NCBI GenBank assembly: GCA_963070105.1
Contig: OY718808.1
Coordinates: 5,061,738-5,125,737 of the forward strand
Length of the DNA stretch: 64,000 nt
DNA from: Litomosoides sigmodontis
Taxonomy: Eukaryota; Nematoda; Chromadorea; Rhabditida; Onchocercidae
Direction: 5' to 3'
Numbering within the stretch: position 1 is the first letter of the stretch; each line of letters opens with the position of its first letter. Positions 14,366-34,470 of this stretch are shown here, piece after piece. Under the pieces are notes generated by a model, which saw nothing but the letters and a program-made list of their open reading frames with translations, was not told where the DNA came from and did not search any database. The translations under genes and the position numbers were made by a program.

Positions 14366-17300
14366 ATGCCACGGGACAGTTTTCATTGTTGCGTTATCAA
14401 TGAAGGTACAAGACGATGGTTCGTTCATTTCGACAAGACGCGTTCAGTGTTGGCTGTCACTGATAGCATGGTAACTTTTTAACAGACACTTGCCACGATA
14501 GAATATTTAAATATGGCCATGATTTTCGAGAGCCTGATGAGAATTCGTATTTGATAAAAAGCATATTTTATCGTTTGTAGGTTAATTTTTTTCTAGACAT
14601 CAACCTACGAAAAGATGATGGCGACTAAAGACCGAATTGAATTTGCTGGAAATGTTTCTGAATCACTCCTGGAGCAATCATGGCAGTAAGTATTAAATAG
14701 TATGTATTTTTTAGGTCGATTGATAAAAAATATTTATTAGACAGATCGAAACTTACAATCTCGTATTCATGTTAATTTGTTCCATTCCCTCCAAATGGAT
14801 TTCAATTTTCAATGTCAGTAACATGCAAGAAATTAAGTGTATCATGAGATAGTCATCAAGTGAATTTATTGATATCGGTAATTAGCGTTCGAGTGATTTG
14901 CCGAATCAAGTAATTGTTGTAAAAAAAATCACAAGATTCGAGTATTAATTTACGTCTGCTGATTATGAATTTCTTTGTCTGGGTGCGGTGGCACTATTAG
15001 GGTGTGACCTCGGCAATGTTCAACCTGTAAAGCTTTTTAGAGAATCGCCTATTCAAGAATGGGTGCACTGTAGTGACTAACTTTTCGTAAGAAACAGTAC
15101 AAATTTCAGTTCTGCAGCACTGTTTTGCTGCTGCATATGCATTCTAGATCAACTTAAGGAATATTTTCTTGAAACCTAAACTCCTTCCCATACAACTCCA
15201 TTTGGAAGCACAATTTTAATGCCCGTGTATCTTCCCTTGAACTTTCGGTTTTTTTTTTCAAATCATACAGTTCAGTATTTGCGTACTTCATATTCATTTT
15301 GTTCCCAAGTCGTCGCATCGTCCCAAACATGTGGTTTTACCCATATGCAGCAGCAATTGCTCTTCAGTCTGCCTAGATGTTCATTATCGATAGTGTCCTC
15401 GGCCCAAGTAACATGTGGCCGTTCGGTTTCACGTTGTTTTAGATGTAGAATCAATGGTACTAAAAGCAGCTGTAAACGTTTTATGAACTATATTTCGCTC
15501 ACTCACTTGCCTTAATCTACTCTAATAGAAGGAATGAAAGGTCTAATTAATTGTTGCTTGAGTCAGTCGTACTTTAACGGAATGTTGGATAATTTAGTAA
15601 AATCGCTTTTAAATAACTTTAAAGGCAGTTATTGTAAGACTCGTAGATTTTATAGTAAGTCAGAGAAAGGGTTTCTTATTCATAAGTACATTATTGCAAT
15701 CTTTATGATATATTTATTTTTTTATGTGCTAATGATTGTTCAAGGGTTAGAAAAAAAATAGGCGACTGTATTAAAAGTAAAGAGCAAGAGGTAAAACTGG
15801 ATTGGAATTCCTAATTATTTTTTTTTTTCATACGTATGAATACAACACATGATTGTGTTTTAGTATCAATCTCATAACCTTCATTAGTTCTTTTGGCATG
15901 TTTTTCTTTCTCTGAGACAGTAGTCAAACTTATCAGTGTAGTTTTTGTCACCGAACACGCATTCGGCATTTTTACCGACGAGATTTCAATGACACCGCAA
16001 GCTTGGAAAATTTTTATTAAAATGATTTTTTTACCGTAAAACGTGTTTAAGTAATGGGCAAATATTCAATTATATTTCAATATATGTTGATTAATTATTA
16101 AAAAAAGGAAGTTTCCGGCAGTCTGCCATAGCTACGGAATAACTTCATTGGAAGACTTAATCTTCTACAATTTATAGCTGAGCCATTTATACCAAGCTGC
16201 ATCATTTGCATTTTAAAAGTACCATCATCCTAGCTAATAGTTTTCAATTCTTTTATGTCTTATAAAAGGTAGTACTGGAACGGGAATGTTACTGAAATCC
16301 AGTGAGTGGGTCAAATCAGATATGTGGAATGAAAAAATCAGCAAGTGATCAGATATTTTTAAAGCTGTTACTTGATTTGAGATTTGAAAATGGAATATTT
16401 TTGTCATCTAATATGCTGCTCTTGGTGTTATGTATAGTGCTTTTTATGAATTTTGGATATGCATCAGTTATATTTGATACAGCTTTGGTGAATACTTTAG
16501 GACTTGAATGGGTTCAATCCAATGTGCATTCAAGACTTTCAGTCGCGCAAACTTCTAATAGGAAGCCTTGAAATTTTTCAGAGAAATGCTACTTAGGAGA
16601 ACGTTGAAAGTATCTGAAGTAACCGATGACAAACTGATTCTAGTTCATGTTGTGCACAGGATCGAATTGAACCGTGTTAATGAAACGAATATACAGTTAA
16701 GAACTGTTGATCTATTGGAGAAGGCTGTTAATTCTTATTTGTGTTTGGTAGGTTTTCTATTTATCTCCATATTTATTGTGGTTAAATTCGGTTCATTCAC
16801 TTATCGTTCAAAGAAACTCGATACATACAGGAATTTTCGCTCCTTTGGTTTATGTTTACTAGGCACTTACTTGTTTTAAATGAAAACCTTTCAGGGCTCT
16901 AAAAGTAATCCTGTGTATTATTTAATAACAAAATTAGACCAACATTTGAACCTCGGACCCCAGCACCGACAAATTTTCAAATAAAATTTCCTTTAATCGT
17001 GCAGTTTGACCTTAGCATTTTCACTATTTGTTGGGGTAGAAGTGTTTTCTAGTTTGCTCACCAGATGTGTTGCAGCTTGAACGTCAGGTAAGGAATAGAG
17101 CTGATGTTGAGCAAATGGCTGCCCGAAAAACAATGCCAACTCGATCCAGTCAGAGAAAGGCAAGTATTTTTATTGCACTGGTTTTAAAATATGAAAAATA
17201 GGGTTTGAAGATTTGCGCAGCTGGATTATTAGCTTTTTTTAGTGGTATTCATATTTGGAATTGCTTTGTGGTAATTTTAATTAAAGAAATCAACATGTTA

Positions 17301-17720
17301 CTTTAGTAAGTATGCAAACATTGAACATGGTAATTTGATCAGTAGTTTAATTAAAATCAAAGCTAACGTTCACCAGAAATGGAAGTGTTGAAGAGTTGGT
17401 TTATATCAAACGGTTTTGCGTATCCTACCAAATTGTCAAAAAGTTTCAAACTGATAAATTTTTACTGCCGCTTTCTTTCTATCAAATAAATTATGAGCAT
17501 AGACGTTTATTTACTGGTTTCTGTCTTTTAAAGAATTGTAGAAATTAAAAGTTGATCCAATCAAAACATGATGATTTAAAACAGCACGCAGAAATTCTAC
17601 ATACTGTTTCTTTTAAAGTCTCATGCATTCCAGAAACTTGGAAAACATGAAAATGGTTCAGCAGCAGAATCCAGCAAGCGCCGAAGAACCCGACCAATAG
17701 GTCTTAATTTTGATGACTGA
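14366..17720 (+). CDS. Unrecognised small basic protein, five exons
   Basis: I do not recognise this gene. A model of five exons keeps phase throughout: 14366-14470, 14597-14685, 16582-16747, 17076-17159 and 17634-17720, about 176 residues. It starts MPRDSFHCCVINEGTRRW and ends RRRTRPIGLNFDD. The middle (LKVSEVTDDKLILVHVVHR, then LRTVDLLEKAVNS) could form helices. The last two exons are rich in Arg, Lys and Ser (AARKTMPTRSSQRK, SSKRRRTRP), which suggests a nuclear localisation signal and nucleic-acid or chromatin contact; that is inference. The fourth intron starts with GC, not GT (AGAAAG|GCAAGT). The second intron is 1.9 kb and may hide further exons. Support comes from phase agreement and codon-like composition, not from similarity. 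Confidence 0.55.
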
Positions 17721-20451
17721 ATTCATCACTCATTCCGGATTCATCTTTCAACAGCAACTTAATCACTATTACTATCATTTGTTTGCATAAGTTTATTGCT
17801 CATTTTGTAATCCTCAGCTTTCTTGTTTATGACTGCAAGTATTTTCTTAAAAAGTTTTGTTGGATTATCATTTTCAGGAAATTTCCCTCTTCAGTCATTT
17901 CAGATTTTTCTACTGCCTCCTATTGTTTCACCATTGTTACAATTTGTTTTGCCTTGTAAATCTCATTCTCAAAAGGCCATTTTATCTGCTTTATTGTTTA
18001 AATGCCTATTATTGATTACTAGTACAGTTGTATGTATTGATCTCCCATAGTTTTGTCGTGCTAGATTGTGAAGTACTTCCTTTTTTTCGAAACGGAAAAC
18101 TGGCGCTCTATGAATTCTTGGAGGATTATTAGAAATATGAAAGAAGTCATTATAACGGTGTACACACCTCGGTTGGTTCTGAAAAATATCAATGTACAAT
18201 TCGAACACTGCCACTGCCGCTCACGAAGTATGAAAAAAGTGGATGTCTGCGAAATAAATGTCAGTAAAGTTTTATCACTTCCTTACGCAACTTTCATGTA
18301 ATTGCTTTTTTTGATTCATTTTGTCGTTATTTCAAATCGTTCAATTTTTTGAAATTTTTGTCATCACATTTTTTGACGCATTACAAATATCCAGTTGTTA
18401 CTGTTTCAGCAAAATTTTGGTTGACGAATATTGCTTGGTTTCATTGAATTACAGATTAACTGCAATTTATTCCGTTTCTTTCGATCTATTCATAGGGGCA
18501 ATGCATCGAAAAGTATGAATATAGTTTAAAATTACTAGAGTATAAATTCTATTTAGCTATAAATTTATTTGAAATAATTAGTTTGAAATAGGTCTTTTGT
18601 TTTTTCCCACTTTATATTTGACTTATTGATTGTTTGTTTTTGTCTGGATTTGTTCAAATATTTTCAAGTAATTTAATAAGAGGATCATTTCGTGTACTAG
18701 ATTACCTCATCACAAAGCAAAACAGGTGAATTTTAGCAATTTATTGTAAGGCCACGGGAATTTGGAAAAGTTATTCGCAGAAGTGTAGTGGAGTTTGTCA
18801 GTCAGTAGAATTAGGAGTACCATGACGTTTAGCTCAATTTAAAATATTTGCCAACGGCTACCGCCTAACTATTGAGTAATATTAGTTTTGCTTTATGTTG
18901 AATTAGGAGGAATTCATCTGAACAGATTTATTGCCGCTTATGGTCCTGTTTAGTATGAGGAAGTAATATGACCATGGATCTGCACGTATATTATATAGTT
19001 CATTACTAATAGTGCTGTTGGGGAAAGCTTTCTTTGCGTGGTGCAAAATTGTTGAGTTTATGAAAGGCTATTGTGTAATTTCCTGGAATATGCTCTTGGA
19101 TTTCGAATAAATTGATAAAAAGATCACAACTGCTGAAATTCACCTACAATTCCTCATGTGTGCTTTATCTTTTCTCATTCCTCACTGTGTTTGTGCAATA
19201 AAAATTTTTACTACGGCTGTTTGCTTCAAAAGAGAAGACTTCTTGGAGTATTCAAAATGATATTAGCGATGTTGCCTATCATTTGCGGGAGAAAATTGGT
19301 TCAAAATATTAAAACATCACATTTGAATTGAATATATTAAAAAGTTTACCTTTTGTGTCGCGTAATGCAGGAGGCGCCGATTGAAACAAATATCAGTGGA
19401 AGAGAGTGAAATGTAAGGTGAAATTTGATTCCAAATGTAAACATTTGAAATTAAATTATCATGGGAAAAGGCCGAGGCAAGAAGCAGCAGAAGAAGTCAT
19501 ATTCTGCGAAGAAAACTAGTCTCATTTCAAATCCATCATTACCTTCATCGTCCCATCGCACTTCAACGGTTGTTTAAATTTTTGTTGAAAAAGTATTTGT
19601 CCTTGAAGATGCGACGATTTGGACGGGCGGTGTGTTTGTGACTTATGACTTACCACAAGAACTAGTCGCATTTAGCAAACATTTTAAAACATTAAAATTC
19701 CCGCACAGTTTGAGATGTTATGAAATCTAACAATTGCAATGCGACGAAATTCTGATTTGTGATCGGTCGTCATCTCCCTGTTTCCCTCTCCCTCTCGCAC
19801 TATGTACCTCTTCTCCTATTTTTTTGTTTTCCTTAACATTTGCATAGAATACATAAACTTTTTTGAATTGGTCCATTTTCTTTTACTGTAATTCACAAGC
19901 TTTTATCCACAAATAAACTGTTGTATTGGAGGAATACATTGATTATTAACAATAATTTTCATTCATCTCCAATTGCATCTTATATTTTTAACAATTTCCA
20001 TTCGATGAAATTAATTTGATTAATGGGAAAGTGTGAGTGTGATGAAAAATAGAGTATCCAACTACCACTGATAATTAGATTACACAACAGCAAACAGTTC
20101 ATACATTCAGTCCATCCCAATTAATCTTCCCGTTCTCTCCGGCGTGTGGGATGATGTGCCGCTCCGTTGCACCTGTTATCGTCTCACTGGCCATTGCTTT
20201 AGAATTGACCATTACTTAGCTTGAAAAGTTCAGCGTCCACCAAGACACCGTTGTTTTTTACGAAAACAATGAAAATGATTGGTCAATCAGTGTGCTTTTA
20301 GCCCTAGCATCTCTAACACTCATCATTAACGCACGTGTAATTTAATTAAATTCTTTTTCTCTTTGCTAGAGTTCAGTGAACTTGAAAATTAATTAGAGCA
20401 ATTGTGAAGTGTACAACGAATCGAGCGCAATTGGATAGGATTGTTCTTCAA
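17721..20451. other. Intergenic region with no firm gene
   Basis: About 2.7 kb. Apart from a short basic frame at 19461-19577, listed separately, and a possible exon at about 19372-19413 (acceptor TGCAG, donor GTAAGG, reading RRRLKQISVEESE), I see only AT-rich sequence. Neither fragment connects clearly to a neighbour. Confidence 0.4.
19461..19577 (+). CDS. Short basic open frame, possible first exon or microprotein
   Basis: A 38-codon frame beginning MGKGRGKKQQKKSYSAKK and ending HRTSTVV before a stop. It has a Lys/Gln-rich start and Ser-rich end, unlike the hydrophobic chance frames around it. A GTTGTT just before the stop could be a weak donor, so it might be the first exon of a gene whose other exons I could not find. 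A link to the BPI-like gene downstream is not supported. Low confidence. Confidence 0.25.
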   Translation: MGKGRGKKQQKKSYSAKKTSLISNPSLPSSSHRTSTVV

Positions 20452-23400
20452 ATGCATCATTATCTTCTCTTCGCTACGGTAGGTTTACAAAAGAACAAAA
20501 AAGAGAATGATGTCAAAGGTGACGATTGTTTTTTTTTTGTTTAAATGGGACAGATATGTTTGTGAGTTCCTGTCAGTGTATCTTTTAAATAATTTGTTAT
20601 GAAAAAATGTGGCGGTATAGTTAATCATATAGTAATACATTTTGCAATTTTCATCAATTGCCTTAAAGAGTACACATTATTTTAAGTAAATTAACAATTA
20701 ATTATTGATGCGACGAAGATTTTAACATTTTCGCTTACCTTCCAAACATTCCATAGTAAAAGCTTATCCAGAATTTCTTTTTTAAATTAAATTTTCAACT
20801 AATTGATGGAGAAATGTGTATCATCGGATCAAACAGATCAGATGGACTATCCCTTACGCGTCCTCCTGGCCTTTGTATTTGTAAGAAGTAATCGTTTTCT
20901 TTTGATGATCACCGCAAAATATTTGCAATAAAATGAAATTTTGAGATGAAAATTTTTTAAGATAAAAGAATTCCATGTGAGCATGAATGATATGCTTTTA
21001 AAGATTGCGCTGTGGTTGGCGATTTCCACCAACGAATGTCTCGGACTACCCGGCGAAGTTTTTATTCCGCTTCATTCTGCTCTGAGAGTGCGCTTCGGTG
21101 ATGACGTATTCCAGCAGTTATCCAGAATAGTCGGTACCGTTTTTCTCCTTCTATAAATGTTCAGAGGTCACTTTTACAGAAATATTGAAAGGATAAGAGG
21201 TAAATTTAAATGTTGCAATGCATTTAAATTTTTCATTGTGAGGATGTTAGTGAAATTTTCCAAGGAAAAGCATAATTTAAATTATAAACCAATAGTTGTT
21301 AGCATTGATGCTTTCCATTATCGTTAGACTAAATGTCACATTTTGATCAGAAGTCGAAATTGGAAACTTCGTAGTCTACGATTGGAGATGGAAACATGAA
21401 AATGTGAAAATATTTTAGAAATAAAAATCTATTCAAATAAATATTTAGGAAAAAAATTATAGCATTCGATAGGAAAATTGAAAATTTTTTTTCAGAATAT
21501 TTATTTATCAAACACACCAAACGTGTAGCTATTCCACCGCAACAGCAATGTTTCCCAGAAGGATGCGTTACAATTCAGGATTTCAGCCTTGTTGCGCACA
21601 AAAATCCATCACACGTTGCAGTGATGCCAACACCACCGAATTTTTTAACACTTAAAATTAGTGGCTTTAACTTTCAGTATGTTTTAGTGCGCAACTTCAA
21701 CATAAATAAAACCTACTTGCAAAGAAGAATTTGTCAGGAATTTGAAAGGAGGAATTAATTTCAAGCAGCAAATTTCATTCAAAGAATGCTGTTTTGTAAT
21801 TTAGTGGAAAGAGGAGGGAGAAGTGCTACACCTGCTAGATCATTCATCGTGATGAAATTATTAACTAAAATCAATCTTAAAGCATCGCAGGTAAGTTATA
21901 CGGGCAGTTACAACCGTTACCGCTGCTTCCGATGATAGTACCAACGTATGGAACACTGGCGATATCTGCAAATCAGCTTGTCATTGGAGCTACGTTTGAT
22001 ATGCAGAAAACTGTGGACAATGTACCGTATATTCGAGTAATTAATTGTTTGCTAATTAATGAGGTTATTACCGCTCAGGTGGAAAATATGGGCCTATTAA
22101 CTGCTATTGTCAATGCTAAATATCAAGTAAGCTTCAAGCAATGCATACCAAGCAATTCTGCTTCATTTCTTCTCTCTTTGTAGACTCAGTTAAACTTTCA
22201 AAATTTTTCAATTAATGCTTTTAATTATGAATTTTTCACATTTGCCAATGGCAGGAGGATTACAAAAATTGAATTCATTGTAGCATGAAATAAGGACAAA
22301 AAGTCGGGTGATGTTAGAAGAAACTCTTTGCAGTACCATAAACGGGGTGGTGGACAGTGAAATGAACAGTGAACTACTTCAAATACCCAGCCAAATATCC
22401 ATCGCACATTTGTATCGAATAATTTTTGAGGTTATTTTTTGAAGAAAAATACAAACATTGCCGCTTTCTCTCTTTGATCGTAAATGATACAGTAAAATGC
22501 GCAACTGTTTGCTTCTTAAACTATCAAAAATTTCACTTCTCGCTTAAAATAGCAACAGTTCGATTATTTAAAGAAGCATCATCTTTCTTCAAAAAAAAAA
22601 AAAACTAATCGTTTCGATAGCAAAGACTGCATTCTTTTTAACTTGAAAATATTGTAATATCTTATCGATCAAACAAAGCATTCTTTTTTTTTTTAAATAA
22701 TCCTCCAGAGTTCGGATAATACAAGCAGTTCGAAGATGAAAAGGGCATTAGGACCTGAGCTAAACTACCTGCAAGGTAAGGCTTTTCATAAAACAAAAAG
22801 GAAAACTTGTAAGCTTCTTATCTCAATCTATTTTGGATAAAAACAACTATCATTTTTTTCTGTTATGTGAATGAAACATGATTGAATGCCTTGCACAATT
22901 TTTTACAGTACCGACACAATTTAAATTTCAAACGTCTTCTGAAAAGGATGAATTACACGAAGCGCAATTAGGTAGATTAATAGGATTATTCAGTAGCTCA
23001 TCCTACGGCGAAAAAATGAAAGCAAAGATTCGGACTCCCATATCTACCTTCCCAACAACCGCAACATTTCACAAATTTAATGAAATTTCATCCACCATTG
23101 TTAGTTCTTTTTCCTTTTTTTTAAAAAAAAAAACATAATTTCCTTGGTGTTAAATGTTTTGCTAGTTTTTTTTGTTTATTACAATAATTTTTATTAAAAT
23201 AATTTATTTTACAGAGTAACAGTTCGGAGATTTGGTGGAGGAAGTTAGACTCATTGCTCATTTCGCTAAATATTCTAGATACCAGTTCAACATACCGTAG
23301 ATTTTTCATCGGTCTGGATGGCGATGTATATCGTAAAGAGTACGATCAGACCAACGTACGCCTCATTTCCCTCCTTCTTCTACCTGTAATAAGTTTATAA

Positions 23401-25696
23401 GTAGCAGAACGGTTGAGCTGGTTCTGCGAGCTGTGAACGCTTAAGCGTTTGTATTACAGAATTTCTTCAAATTCTCTCACTTAAAAAATTTCACTTTTAA
23501 AATTATTCCGACGTACATTACTTATCATACTCTAATTTATTACATTTTAATGTACACGTCAAGGCAGACATCATTTACACAGTCATGTTAATTGAAATTT
23601 AAACTTTTCGTTAATAATTTCCGGATAACTTACAGCTCGTATTTCTGCATATTCAAGTAAAATAACTCCTTCAGAATCCATATCAACGACCGGAAAGGTT
23701 ACGATTCTCTGAAGTAATGAACGGAAATGCTGTAGACTTGCTAGTATCAGAATACACCATCAATACACTTCTCCTCAAAGCACATATGTAAGGATTTAAT
23801 CAGAATGAATGCTCCGTTATTGCTACTGCGACAAATCCGCCAGGAAATCGAAAAATGACTCATTAATATTGACGTAACTGTTGCGTCATGCGATACATTG
23901 TCCTTCTCGCTTACACGAGGAAGCTAAGTTGCTGCACAATAGCTCAGTTGCTCCTTTCACTTGTTGCTAAGCTAATTACAGGTGTAAGGAGCGGCTAAGG
24001 TTGAGGCGCTGATGTCTTCCTTGCTTTCTCGGAACTTGTTAGATGTACACACGACCTTAGATATAGGAACCTCCTTATTTTCTTCTCAGATACTTCTTAC
24101 GCATTCACATACACACACGTTTTAAGCTTACCAAAGCTTCTCGGATTCATTTCGACGAATATTTGGACTGAGTTCATTGATAAGGTTTTCAAGTAAAAAA
24201 ATTTTTAATTGACCGCAATGAAGAATTAGCATGTCGAAGTTTTCTTAGATTAGCACCGCTGCCGTCGATTTTTACTGTTACCAAGTTGAGCATGTTATAT
24301 GCTAGTCTCAGATTTAATTTTCAAATTTGATTATTCTAATGTATTTAAGTAATTTGTGATAATATTGAAATCATAACTGATACTTGAGCGCTGTTATCGT
24401 TATGAAAAGTAGCACTGTGTGATTTGTTTCCTTAAGATAAAAAGAATTATTAATTTTTGTATTTATGAATTTCATATGATACTAAATTTCATTTTCAGCA
24501 TTGGCGCGCTAGTTTTCAGTGTGAGTTCAGGAACACCGGTGCTCGGTAAATTAATACGCACATCATGTGGAATAGATGAAGTTTGTCTATCGGATATTAT
24601 TCCAGAAGCTGCAGAAGCATATCCGAATAGGCAACTTGAAATTATCCTACGGACCACTAAACCACCTAAGGCAGTCATTTCGACAGGTTCGACTGTTTTA
24701 TAGTTGGTCAGGAATAAGCGAAATTTTGTTTATTAAATTTTACAGACAATGGTTAAGATTTTTTGATTTATTTTTCTAAATGTGAAAAAGACTTGAGCTG
24801 GAATTGTGAATTTTTATATAAATTAGGTTTGGCTACTGTGATGATCAAAGGTCGGGCGGCATTTTTTGTTGAAAGATCAACTAAAGAAATCGGCGTAATA
24901 CCGTTTAGCACGACGATACAGTGCGAAATTACAAGCTTAGCTCATCGTATTGTTGGTCAGTTTTAATCGCAATCGAAATGAAATTAATTGTAAAATTATT
25001 TTAGAGCACACAAATGTCAACACTTGCACAGCTTGCTGTATTTTAATTCCGTATTTTAACTGAAATACTATTTTTACTTTGGAAATGTCAACAAATTGAT
25101 AGAAGAAAATTGTATGACTGAGCACGACAAGTGTATGTTCAAAACTTTATGCGAAATGAGATGTTATTTTTGGCTGGATGAGATCAATGTTGTAACCCAA
25201 ACGCAACAAAAATTCCTAAAATAGTTCTTAAATCTTCGCTTTAATTGCGATGAAATTAATTAAAAGGTATCACTATGTTCTCCAACGTTCTTAAGCTAGT
25301 TCTCCAACGACCACTTCTTAGCATTATAGGTCAGCTCCATGAAATTTTACTTGACGCACATCTCTGGAAGACTGAATTCAGAAGCACTTCTTGGTGACTC
25401 ACAGATAATGGTTAGTCTTAATTGCAGGAGTAATGGAAATAAAGACATTACAGTTTCATGAATATGCCGACTTTTTTGGCCTTCCATTGCAATCACTAAA
25501 TGGTTTCAAGGAGGCTGCAAAAGGCGCTCTGATGAAATTGGTGAACGAAATACTTCGAGAAGGAATCAGCTTAAATGAATCCACAGTGTCACGGCTCTCC
25601 AACACATCTCTCAGTCTCGTTGATGGAGCTATTTTGCTGCAAGCGAAATTTGATATTGAACGAAATTTCTATCAGCAAGTACCAGTTTTAGTGTAG
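20452..25696 (+). CDS. Secreted BPI/LBP/CETP-family lipid-binding protein
   Basis: Encodes a protein of the bactericidal/permeability-increasing and LPS-binding family, which binds lipids in a boomerang-shaped fold. Exons: 20452-20478, 21004-21133, 21496-21680, 21896-22126, 22709-22775, 22909-23099, 23215-23355, 23675-23787, 24499-24686, 24827-24951, 25330-25393, 25428-25696. Phases agree. The first two exons give a signal peptide, MHHYLLFATIALWLA; starting at 20992 (MLLKIALWLA) is an alternative. Family marks: RVAIPPQQQCFPEGCVTIQD in the N-terminal barrel, FLTLKISGFNFQ, then LPLLPMIVPTYGTLAIS. The C-terminal barrel includes GALVFSVSSGTPVLG and ends FYQQVPVLV. Two Cys close to each other (QQCFPEGC) are typical of worm members. 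Nematodes have several such genes (NRF-5 type), and I cannot say which this is. The third/fourth exon junction was placed by phase and is the least certain. Confidence 0.85.
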
Positions 25697-27517
25697 TTTT
25701 TACTCAGCGCCAGCATCTATCAGTTTACTCATTTCGTTTTACGCTCTGAAATTGTCCAGCGAAATTCCTCCAGCGATTTCTTTCTGATAGAAATACATCC
25801 TTGAGCACTCCTTTTCTGCCAACGACATTTAAATTTTACTTCTAATTTGTTGTCCCACGAGCAGTTCATTCATCCTGTTACGGTCCAATGTCATGCTTTG
25901 GTGTCTTTTTCCTTGTACATATCGTATAAAGTCATTATTTCCCTTTTTCATCATTTCCGACGCCAATTGAACAAATAATCGTCGTGAATTGTGTATTTGA
26001 AGATTTTCAACACATTTCACATTACATTACGGCCTGACGCACAATTCAGGACAGATCTCGCGCCTTCCCTTTTATGAAACGGTAACAAGCGGCATGCTTT
26101 GCAAGAGAGAAATTAGTAAATATAAGTTATACGGAACACAACATCACTGCAATTGCCGCCACGTGGAAAAGCTCATTGGATTGAATTTTTTGGCGGAAAG
26201 TGCTTTGATAAATGATGGTAATTAATTAGATGAATTCGCATGTGATTAATTCAAAGATATCCTTCACATATTTATGAAGCGATACGTTCCGTGGAATCTT
26301 TTAATCAGTCGACTTGAACCGAAGTGCATTTGCATTTCAAGTTTTATGGGTTCAGCTGCAGAAGCAAATCAAATGGTGCATGGAATGCTTATGCTAGCTG
26401 TGAATCAGTGAGATCTTAGATTCAATCCGGTATTTTTCAGTTTAAAAAATGCACTTGAGAAGACAGCTTTATATAACATGAACAAGTTTCAGTATATTAT
26501 ATTAAATAATACAACGTATTTGAGAGTAAACTTTTGTGAGAATCAATTTCAATTGCAAATTGAATAAAGAAACCATATTTGGCGTGAGTTTGAAAGCAAC
26601 GATTGTATTATTGATGAAGAAAACGAAAATATCGATTAATTTAAGCCAATATTAACTCTTACCTCTTCCTCGAACAGTGTCAAATCTTACATATACGAAA
26701 TTTAGAAGTATGGAAATGAGATCTGCCCTGGGATGATAGATTTTCACTCATGGACTTTTGGTTGCTGACGTAAAGTTGGATATGAATGGACGGAGATGAT
26801 CGATATGCGATGGAGTTGTGTCGGAGGGAAGGGAGTAGAGGATACTGAAATTTGTGATTGAGAATGGTGGGTCTCTGACGTGAAATGAGTGGGTGTGCTT
26901 TTCATGTATATGTCGAGAAGAGTATTAGTTATCCAGTGATGACATCCTTTCTGGGATTGACATCTTCCACGAGATACTAGCACTGTGCTTCGCAGTATGA
27001 GTGAAGCATCTGACACCTACAGGTCCATTTTTAGCGGACGTTTTCATGAGAACTGTTTTAATTTTCTCGTGGTTGTCCTCTCTAATAGAAACAGTGGATT
27101 ACATGCACTTTAGCCAACTGACTGCGATAATAGATGCCTGAGTGTTCTGTGCATGGTTGGTCCGCGTAAGCTTATATATGCTTATATCGAAATTTCCTTT
27201 ATATCTGTTTCATTACCCTTTTCTATTTTATAAAACTTAGCGTGCTTTTAATAATGGTATGCTGTGCGTGATATTGATATTTATCATGCAATAATGTATT
27301 CTAGTTTTGCCACTTTTATTTGACAGAAACGACTTTTGTGATATGTAACCTCTCTTTTAAGGAAATTTATTGTACAAAGTGTATATTGCAAAGAGTTGGT
27401 ATATTGTTCATCGTTTCAGCAGTCTTCACTAAAAAAAGATAGAAATAAAGGCATCAGTTCGCGCGCATATAACGTAAGTTATATGTAGCTGATGTAATCA
27501 TTAAATTGCAGCTGAAA
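25697..27517. other. Intergenic region upstream of swsn-4
   Basis: About 1.8 kb without a supported gene. A 90-codon minus-strand frame at 26744-27016 is Ser/Thr/His-rich with no recognisable motif or splice context. The stretch directly before 27518 ends TTAAATTGCAG, a good 3' splice site. It may therefore be a trans-splice site for a spliced leader, or the end of an outron or 5' UTR intron. Confidence 0.45.

Positions 27518-34470
<6,953 letters not shown>

Noticed and set aside
15219..15761. Two frames of 98 and 75 codons in the large intron of the unknown gene
   Set aside because: No motif; one begins in a T-rich stretch and the other ends in poly-A-like sequence. Joining them breaks the phase of the five-exon model.
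26744..27016. 90-codon minus-strand frame upstream of swsn-4
   Set aside because: Ser/His/Thr-rich, no motif, no splice partners; likely chance.
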